Assembly: GCA_964654605.1 (NCBI GenBank)
Contig: CAZZLW010000002.1
Location: forward strand, 1-20,849
DNA from: Raineya sp964654605
GTDB taxonomy: Bacteria > Bacteroidota > Bacteroidia > Cytophagales > Thermonemataceae
Length of the DNA stretch: 20,849 nucleotides
Direction: 5' to 3'
The notes beneath the pieces were generated by a model that was not told the origin of the DNA, did not search any database, and saw nothing but the letters and a program-made list of their open reading frames with translations. Positions 15,706 to 20,849 of this stretch are shown here, one piece after another. Positions within the stretch are counted from its first letter, which is position 1, and each line of letters opens with the position of its first letter. The position numbers and the translations under genes are program-made.

Positions 15706-15736
15706 TTTGAAATTAAAAAAAGAAATTGTACTATTG
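15706..15736 (+). promoter_or_regulatory. Possible hsdR promoter just upstream of the MITE
   Basis: TTTG (15706-15709), 19 bases, TACTATTG (15729-15736) differs from the consensus by one base in the -7 box. It would start transcription near 15742, so the 242-bp MITE would lie within a leader of about 300 nt in front of hsdR. I find no better candidate between the MITE and hsdR. Confidence 0.4.
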
Positions 15737-15748
15737 CATAAATTAAAT

Positions 15749-15990
15749 AGTCGTCCCTTAAAAAGTCTGTTTAGAGAAAAATCAAAGTGTAACAATAGCA
15801 ATTTCCTTCCAAAAAGATGAATTTTTAAGATGTATTATCGGGTTTAGAGCGACATCATCGCTTGCTACGTCTGTGTGCGTATATCACAAGTTTTTTGTTA
15901 TTTTGCTTAATTTTCTTGCAAATTTTTTGGCATTTTTTTACAAGTAAGATTTTGATTATCAAACTATTAGATACTTTTTAAGGGACGACT
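15749..15990. mobile_element. 242-bp MITE with 18-bp perfect terminal inverted repeats and AAAT duplication
   Basis: The ends are AGTCGTCCCTTAAAAAGT (15749-15766) and its exact reverse complement (15973-15990). AAAT occurs directly on both sides (15745-15748 and 15991-15994), a 4-bp target duplication. The interior is A/T-rich and has no open frame of useful length on either strand; a GC-richer stretch at about 15840-15890 may be a relic of a parent element. It is too short for a transposase and must be moved in trans by an insertion sequence with the same ends, none of which is in the window. It fills most of the 440-base gap between the TonB receptor gene and hsdR. Confidence 0.88.
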
Positions 15991-16038
15991 AAATATTTTA
16001 CATTGCAAAATTTTGTATTTTGTTTGGATAGTTGAATT

Positions 16039-18435
16039 ATGAATAAAAAGACACTATCAGAAAGAGATATATGCACCAAGTTTATCACGCCTGCTTTGGA
16101 AAAGGCAGGCTGGGACAAGCAGTTGCAGATTTTAGAAGAAGTCTCTTTTACTGACGGTAAAATTTACGTTAGAGGAAAAATCATAGCAAGAGGAACAAGA
16201 AAACGAGCCGACTATATTCTGTATTACAAACCTAATATTCCTGTTGCCATCATTGAAGCCAAAGACAACAACCATTCGTTAAGAGCAGGAATACAACAAG
16301 CATTGAACTATGCTGAAATATTAGACATTCCTTGTGTGTTCAGCAGCAACGGGGATGGATTTTTATTTCACGACCGCACCGCAGCAGACGGAAACATTGA
16401 AACGGAGATTGGTTTAGATGACTTCCCTACTCCTGAACAACTTTGGCAGAAATATAAAAAATATAAAGGCATTGAAACTCCTGAAGCGGAAAGAATCGTT
16501 GCTCAAGATTATTACTTTGACGGAACTAACCGCAAACCAAGATACTACCAGCAAATTGCCGTAAATAGAACCGTTGAAGCCATTGCCAACGGACAGAACA
16601 GGATTCTGCTTGTAATGGCAACAGGAACAGGAAAAACCTATACAGCATTTCAAATCATTTACCGACTTTGGAAAAGCGGAGCAAAAAAACGCATTCTGTT
16701 TTTAGCTGACAGAAACGCTTTAATTGACCAGACACGCAGAGGCGACTTTAAACATTTCAAGGATAAAATGACGGTGGTAAAACACCGACAAATTGATAAG
16801 AGCTTTGAAATTTACTTGGCATTGTATCAAGGACTTTCTGGTAGCGAAGAAGATAAAAATGTTTACAAACAGTTTTCAAGAGATTTTTTTGACCTTATTG
16901 TCATTGATGAGTGCCACAGAGGAAGTGCCAAAGAAGATAGTGCCTGGCGTGAGATTTTGACGTATTTCCAAAATGCTACGCATATCGGTTTGACAGCTAC
17001 TCCCAAAGAAACCAATGAGGTTTCAAACATTGAATATTTTGGCGAACCTGTTTATACGTATTCGCTAAAGCAGGGTATTGATGATGGTTTTTTGGCTCCT
17101 TATCGTGTAGTGCGTATTACGCTGAATGTGGATGCCGAAGGTTGGCGACCCGAACAAGGCAAAACCGACAAAGACGGCAACCTAGTGGAAGACCGCATCT
17201 ACAACCGAAAGGACTTTGACAAAAATTTAGTGATTGAAGAAAGAACCGATTTAGTTGCCAAAAAAGTAACCGAGTTTTTGAAAGGTTACGACCGCTTTGC
17301 CAAAACCATTGTGTTTTGTGTAGATACTGACCACGCTGAAAGAATGCGAACAGCTTTAGCCCAACACAATGCTGATTTGGTAGCAGAAAACCACAAATAT
17401 GTAATGCAGATTACAGGCGACAATGACGAAGGCAAACGAGAGTTGGATAACTTCATCAATCCCGAAGAAAAATATCCTGTCATTGCAACCACTTCTGAAT
17501 TGATGACCACAGGTGTGGATGCTCAAACCTGCAAAGTGATTGTGTTGGACAGCAACATCAACTCAATGACCAAGTTCAAGCAAATCATTGGTAGAGGAAC
17601 ACGCATCAATGAAGAGTACGGCAAAATGTATTTCACCATTTTGGATTTCAGAAATGCAACAGACCTTTTTGCCGACCCGCAATTTGACGGTGCCCCTATC
17701 AGAATTAAACCTGTTAACGAAGATACCGACTTAGGCGGCATTGTGGATGAAGAAGAAGAAAACACCGAACCGATCATTGATATTGAAACAGGTGAAGAAA
17801 TTGACATCCATCCACCTGAAATTCGTTATCCTGAAACTGAAATTCCACCATCAGTAGTCAAAGAACCCAGACAAAAAGTATATGTAAACGGTGTAGATGT
17901 TTCGGTGTTGATTAGCCGTGAGTTATATTTCGACCAGCACGGCAAACCCATCACCACCAGTTTGAAAGACCATACCAAAGGAATTATCAAAGGGCAGTTT
18001 GCTTCTTTAGATGATTTTCTCAATAAATGGAACTCAACCGACCGTAAAGAAGCCATCATTGCTGAATTGGCGGAACAAGGCGTAATGGTGGAAGCCTTGT
18101 ATGATGCCGTAAATCGTGAGGTGGATTTGTTTGATTTAATCTGCCACGTAGCGTATGACCAACCGCCATTGACCCGAAAAGAACGGGCAAATAATGTGAA
18201 GAAACGCAACTACTTCACCAAGTATGGCGAACAAGCCCGAAAAGTATTGGAAGCATTGCTCGACAAATATGCTGACCAAGGCATTGAAAATATTGAGAAC
18301 ATTCAAATCCTGACGGTTCCGCCCATCAACGAATTGGGGTCAGTAACCGAAATCATCAAAGCGTTTGGCAGTCGTGAAGAATACGAGAAAGCGGTTAAAG
18401 AATTGGAAAATGAATTATATAAAAGTATCGCCTAA
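16039..18435 (+). CDS. hsdR: Type I restriction enzyme R subunit (EcoAI/EcoEI-like)
   Basis: HsdR is the translocase-nuclease of a type I restriction complex (R2M2S). In order, the 798 residues show a PD-(D/E)xK nuclease domain with Asp58, Glu73-x-Lys75 and the trailing QxxxY (Gln87-Tyr91). The helicase part has Walker A MATGTGKT (193-200), motif II DECH (290-293), LTATP (318-322), TTSELMTTGVDAQTC (about 484-498) and QIIGRGTRI (about 514-522). A C-terminal EcoEI-R-type domain (about 640-795, with DLICHVAYDQPPLTRKERA) binds the core methylase. All catalytic residues are intact, and length and gene order R-then-M match the type IB group. The gene is divergent from the TonB receptor. Downstream, the operon is interrupted by a transposase gene and hairpin repeats before hsdM. 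Composition suggests horizontal acquisition. Confidence 0.96.
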   Translation: MNKKTLSERDICTKFITPALEKAGWDKQLQILEEVSFTDGKIYVRGKIIARGTRKRADYILYYKPNIPVAIIEAKDNNHSLRAGIQQALNYAEILDIPCVFSSNGDGFLFHDRTAADGNIETEIGLDDFPTPEQLWQKYKKYKGIETPEAERIVAQDYYFDGTNRKPRYYQQIAVNRTVEAIANGQNRILLVMATGTGKTYTAFQIIYRLWKSGAKKRILFLADRNALIDQTRRGDFKHFKDKMTVVKHRQIDKSFEIYLALYQGLSGSEEDKNVYKQFSRDFFDLIVIDECHRGSAKEDSAWREILTYFQNATHIGLTATPKETNEVSNIEYFGEPVYTYSLKQGIDDGFLAPYRVVRITLNVDAEGWRPEQGKTDKDGNLVEDRIYNRKDFDKNLVIEERTDLVAKKVTEFLKGYDRFAKTIVFCVDTDHAERMRTALAQHNADLVAENHKYVMQITGDNDEGKRELDNFINPEEKYPVIATTSELMTTGVDAQTCKVIVLDSNINSMTKFKQIIGRGTRINEEYGKMYFTILDFRNATDLFADPQFDGAPIRIKPVNEDTDLGGIVDEEEENTEPIIDIETGEEIDIHPPEIRYPETEIPPSVVKEPRQKVYVNGVDVSVLISRELYFDQHGKPITTSLKDHTKGIIKGQFASLDDFLNKWNSTDRKEAIIAELAEQGVMVEALYDAVNREVDLFDLICHVAYDQPPLTRKERANNVKKRNYFTKYGEQARKVLEALLDKYADQGIENIENIQILTVPPINELGSVTEIIKAFGSREEYEKAVKELENELYKSIA

Positions 18436-18497
18436 TGATAAGAAATTTCAATTTCAGGAAAAGACATTTTCAATTTTGGATTGTAATGACGGTATTT

Positions 18498-18674
18498 TGA
18501 ATAGGAATATGGCATTTATCCATTTCAATATAAAAAATGAATACCCATTGAATAGGAATGCGGCTTTAGCCCATTCCCATAAAATAAATAACCAAAATAT
18601 GATCAATCAACCCATTTCAATAGATGGGTTTTAACCCATTCAATAATAAAATGAATTCAAAATTGGCTTTAGCC
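18498..18674. repeat. Left cluster of GGCTTTAGCC-type hairpins (hsdR-tnpA gap)
   Basis: Three full units of the pattern TTGAATAGGAATG-C-GGC-TTTA-GCC-CATTCC occur here: a degenerate copy at 18498-18526, the best copy at 18546-18577 (stem GGAATG/CATTCC plus GGC/GCC with a TTTA loop and one bulge) and a variant at 18609-18642. In the last, AACCCAT, ATGGGTT and AACCCAT follow each other, so two alternative hairpins compete. A short GGCTTTAGCC palindrome (18665-18674) stands 16 bases before the tnpA ATG. The cluster fills the 255-base gap after hsdR; I see no gene in it. Confidence 0.85.
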
Positions 18675-19150
18675 GAATAATCTAACCAATATGCCGTTTG
18701 TAAAAGTTTACATTCATTTTGTTTGGAGCACCAAAAACAGGTATCCATATTTAGATTCCAGAGAGTTGAGAATTAAAGTGTGGAATCACATCAGAGAAAA
18801 TGCCAAGGAAAAAGGTATTTTCATAGATTTCATTAATGGCTATTCCGACCACTGCCACTGCTTAGTTTCTTTGGGTATTGACCAAACCATTCAAAAAGTA
18901 ATGCAATTGATTAAAGGCGAATCATCTTTTTGGATTAACAAAAATGGCTTGACCAAAGAAAAATTTGAATGGCAAGATGAATATTTTGCAGTTTCAGTTT
19001 CTGAATCAATGTTGGATAAGGTGAGAGAATACATTAAAAATCAGGAAGAACATCATAGCAAGAAAACATTTCAGAATGAATATGATGAATTTATTACCAA
19101 ATATGGATTTGAGAGGCACAAAGGATAATATTTTGGCTAAAGCCAATAAT
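18661..19150 (+). mobile_element. Probable minimal IS200-type/REP-associated transposase unit
   Basis: The tnpA gene is bracketed by TTGGCTTTAGCC...AATAAT (18663-18681) on the left and TTGGCTAAAGCCAATAAT (19133-19150) on the right, hairpins of equal stem with inverted loop. HUH-Y1 transposases recognise such subterminal hairpins rather than terminal inverted repeats, and they make no target duplication. The true ends cannot be fixed because the flanks are themselves related repeats. Confidence 0.55.
18691..19128 (+). CDS. tnpA: IS200/IS605-type Y1 transposase, REP-associated (RAYT-like)
   Basis: A complete 145-residue HUH single-strand transposase. The HUH metal-binding motif is His54-Cys55-His56 in YSDHCHCLVSL. 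The catalytic tyrosine is Tyr114 in VREYIKNQEEHH, with Gln118 one turn on, and the N-terminus VKVYIHFVWSTKNR is typical of the PF01797 family. Such enzymes cut and join single strands at hairpins; the RAYT branch is domesticated and lives among the palindromic repeats it mobilises. No TnpB partner is present. It lies between hsdR and hsdM on the same strand, starts 16 bases after one GGCTTTAGCC hairpin and ends six bases before another. No promoter is visible, so read-through from hsdR is likely. The frame is intact, so the enzyme may be active. Confidence 0.93.
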   Translation: MPFVKVYIHFVWSTKNRYPYLDSRELRIKVWNHIRENAKEKGIFIDFINGYSDHCHCLVSLGIDQTIQKVMQLIKGESSFWINKNGLTKEKFEWQDEYFAVSVSESMLDKVREYIKNQEEHHSKKTFQNEYDEFITKYGFERHKG

Positions 19151-19414
19151 GCAATTGAATTTTATTGTCCTCCATCTAAAGATGGAGGCATTTCAGATGG
19201 AGGCAATTCATTGAATAGGAATGCGGCTTTAGCCCATTCTAAAGATGGAGGCATTTCAGATGGAGGCAATTCATTGAATAGGAATGCGGCTTTAGCCCAT
19301 TCCATAAAATTTTGCCCATTCCATTCAAATAAATAATCAATCCATTTCAATAGGAATGGTTTTCAACCCATTACAACAATAAATCAATAATCAAATCGGC
19401 TTTAGCCAAATAAT
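19133..19414. repeat. Right cluster of GGCTTTAGCC-type hairpins (tnpA-hsdM gap)
   Basis: After tnpA come a GGCTAAAGCC hairpin (19135-19144) and CCTCCATC-TAAA-GATGGAGG (19169-19188). Two full units follow at 19210-19240 and 19273-19303, then a degenerate one with TTTCAATAGGAATGG and AACCCATT (19346-19372). A last GGCTTTAGCC (19398-19407) lies 21 bases before the hsdM ATG. This fills the 300-base gap; I see no gene in it. Confidence 0.85.
19175..19300. repeat. Exact tandem duplication, 2 x 63 bp
   Basis: The 63-base unit starting TCTAAAGATGGAGGCATTTC and ending GGCTTTAGCCCAT occurs twice with no difference (19175-19237 and 19238-19300). Each copy holds two GATGGAGGCA boxes and one full GGAATGCGGCTTTAGCCCATT hairpin. 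Because 63 is a multiple of three, frames across it stay open by chance. Identity points to a very recent duplication. Confidence 0.92.
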
Positions 19415-19428
19415 TAAAACACAATAAA

Positions 19429-20849
19429 ATGACCAACATAGCAGGCACCATCAAATCTATCCGGGACATCTTCCGCAAAGACCCGGGCTTGAGTGGCGAT
19501 GCCCAACGCATTGAACAATTGGGCTGGATGATTTTTCTCAAACTCTTTGACGACAAAGACAAGGAAAAAGAACTCCTGAACCCCAAATACAAATCGCCCA
19601 TTCCTGCGGAACTGCAATGGCGTAATTGGGCAGAAAATGACGAAGGCATCACGGGTGATGAACTCATTAATTTTGTGAACAACAAACTGTTCCCCACACT
19701 CAAAAACCTGACCGTGGCGGCTGATGACCGCTTGGGCATTACCATACGCCAGATTTTTGACGGCACCAACAATTATATGAAAAGCGGAACCACCTTCCGC
19801 CAGGCTATTAACAAACTCAACGAAATTGATTTCACCAGCAGTAAGGAGCATCACATTTTTAATGTGATTTATGAGGAGATTTTGCAGGGCTTGGCTGCCA
19901 AGAAAGACACAGGCGAATTTTATACCCCACGAGCCGTTACCCAGTTTATTGTGGATATGGTAAACCCCAAATTGGGCGAAAAAATTACCGACCCCGCCTG
20001 CGGCACCGGTGGCTTTTTGGTGTGTGCCGTTGAACACCTGAAAAAACAAGTAAAAAGCATTGAAGACCGCAAAACCTTACAGGAAACCATCACCGGCACT
20101 GAACTGAAACCACTGCCCTTTATGCTGGCTGTGATTAACCTGATTACTCACGATATTGAAGTGCCACAGCTTGAAAACGGGGATTCGCTAAGCCGGGAAT
20201 ACAACTCCATCAAACAAAAAGACCGTGTGGACATCATTGTAGCCAATCCGCCTTTTGGGGGGGTGGTGGGCGATGGTATGGAAACCAATTTCCCTTTGAA
20301 TTACCGTACCAAAGAAAGTGCCGATTTGTTTTTGATACTCTTTATCCAATTGCTGAAAGAGGGCGGACGGGCAGGCATTGTATTGCCCGATGGCAGCCTT
20401 ACAGGCGATGGCGTAAAACAAAGAGTGAGAGAGAAACTGCTCAGAGATTGTAATGTCCATACGATTGTTAGGCTTCCACAATCCGTTTTTGCACCATACG
20501 CTACGGTAAATACCAACCTTATCTTTTTTGAAAAATCAGGGCAATCCTTTAATCCTGAAAATCAAGGTTCAGACAATAGGCACGCTACCAAAGAAATTTG
20601 GTATTACGAACATACCTTGCCCGATGGACAAAAAGCCTACAGCAAAACCAAACCCATTCGCTTAGAAGAGTTTGAACCCATTAAACAATGGTGGAATAAT
20701 AGAACAGAAAGCGAAGTAGCCTGGAAAGTGCCGATACAAACCATCATAGACCGCAACTACGATTTGGATATTAAAAATCCGAATAAAAAAGTGGAGGAAG
20801 TGGTGTATGATAGAAAGGCGATTATTGAAAGACTTGAAAAGTCATTCAA
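19429..20849 (+). CDS. hsdM: Type I restriction-modification M subunit, N6-adenine methylase (partial, 3' end outside window)
   Basis: HsdM with HsdS methylates adenine in the bipartite target and protects host DNA from HsdR. The frame runs open from ATG 19429 to the window end, 473 codons, so only the last part is missing (EcoAI HsdM is about 490 aa). The N-terminal helical domain (MTNIAGTIKSIRDIFRK, residues 1 to about 150) is followed by TGEFYTPR (161-168), the S-adenosylmethionine loop DPACGTGGF (188-196) and the catalytic NPPF (273-276), all intact. A run of seven G (20257-20263) follows NPPF directly. The first kilobase is visibly GC-richer than the last 400 bases and than most of the window. 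Translation starts after an A-rich leader without Shine-Dalgarno. hsdS should follow but is not visible. Confidence 0.95.
   Translation, partial: MTNIAGTIKSIRDIFRKDPGLSGDAQRIEQLGWMIFLKLFDDKDKEKELLNPKYKSPIPAELQWRNWAENDEGITGDELINFVNNKLFPTLKNLTVAADDRLGITIRQIFDGTNNYMKSGTTFRQAINKLNEIDFTSSKEHHIFNVIYEEILQGLAAKKDTGEFYTPRAVTQFIVDMVNPKLGEKITDPACGTGGFLVCAVEHLKKQVKSIEDRKTLQETITGTELKPLPFMLAVINLITHDIEVPQLENGDSLSREYNSIKQKDRVDIIVANPPFGGVVGDGMETNFPLNYRTKESADLFLILFIQLLKEGGRAGIVLPDGSLTGDGVKQRVREKLLRDCNVHTIVRLPQSVFAPYATVNTNLIFFEKSGQSFNPENQGSDNRHATKEIWYYEHTLPDGQKAYSKTKPIRLEEFEPIKQWWNNRTESEVAWKVPIQTIIDRNYDLDIKNPNKKVEEVVYDRKAIIERLEKSF

Noticed and set aside
15840..15890. GC-richer stretch within the 242-bp MITE considered as a transposase remnant.
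   Set aside because: No frame on either strand gives a recognisable motif; kept only as a possible relic within the MITE entry.
19076..19350. Open frames on both strands with 21-residue repeats (KDGGISDGGNSLNRNAALAHS).
   Set aside because: The periodicity comes only from the 63-bp DNA duplication, a multiple of three; the hairpins explain the sequence.
18498..19407. Repeats considered as a CRISPR array.
   Set aside because: Spacing is irregular, units are hairpins with decayed copies, there are no unique spacers of even size and no cas genes; they belong with the Y1 transposase.
19414..20049. A 211-codon minus-strand frame opposite hsdM.
   Set aside because: The plus strand carries intact methylase motifs over the same bases; the antisense frame is a shadow favoured by GC-richer codons.

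Overview
The window looks like chromosomal DNA of a Bacteroidota bacterium, probably a Cytophagales-like lineage. Supporting signs are: low-to-moderate GC; promoters of the Bacteroidota type (TTTG, about 20 bases, TAnnTTTG) in front of several genes; A-rich leaders without clear Shine-Dalgarno sequences; and a Bacteroidota-style gene set (type III pantothenate kinase next to an outer-membrane protein, a GH3 adenylase, a carboxypeptidase-regulatory-like TonB receptor). The genus cannot be fixed from sequence alone.

Bases 1-5250 hold a Ppx/GppA phosphatase, an outer-membrane beta-barrel protein and coaX, all on the minus strand, then a thiolase on the plus strand converging on a small conserved unknown gene. 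This part is rich in non-coding repeats. There are three arrays of a 7-base (AAACCTC-type) repeat. A 241-bp MITE-like palindromic element with a 9-bp target duplication sits directly behind the coaX stop codon and separates coaX from the outer-membrane gene.

Bases 5390-13180 are housekeeping: an initiator tRNA-Met with its terminator and promoter, a UDP-sugar epimerase, a GH3 family protein, a short-chain dehydrogenase, the tRNA hydroxylase TrhO and a large SNF2-type helicase. Genes are tightly packed. The epimerase and GH3 stop codons share the palindrome TTAA. The SNF2 promoter lies inside the loop of a terminator-like hairpin.

Bases 13189-15597 encode a FecA-like TonB-dependent receptor. 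Divergent from it is a type I restriction-modification operon, hsdR then hsdM (cut by the window end), with the order and protein size of the EcoAI/EcoEI (type IB) group; no hsdS is visible. The operon carries two insertions. A 242-bp MITE with 18-bp terminal inverted repeats and an AAAT duplication lies in the probable hsdR leader. An IS200/REP-associated tyrosine (Y1) transposase gene with a swarm of GGCTTTAGCC-type hairpins lies between hsdR and hsdM. The 145-157 bases in front of the tnpA and hsdM start codons are related copies of one module.

I found no clearly new multi-gene system. The most noteworthy feature is the transposase and hairpin array embedded in the type I operon, followed by the two small non-autonomous elements with visible target duplications.
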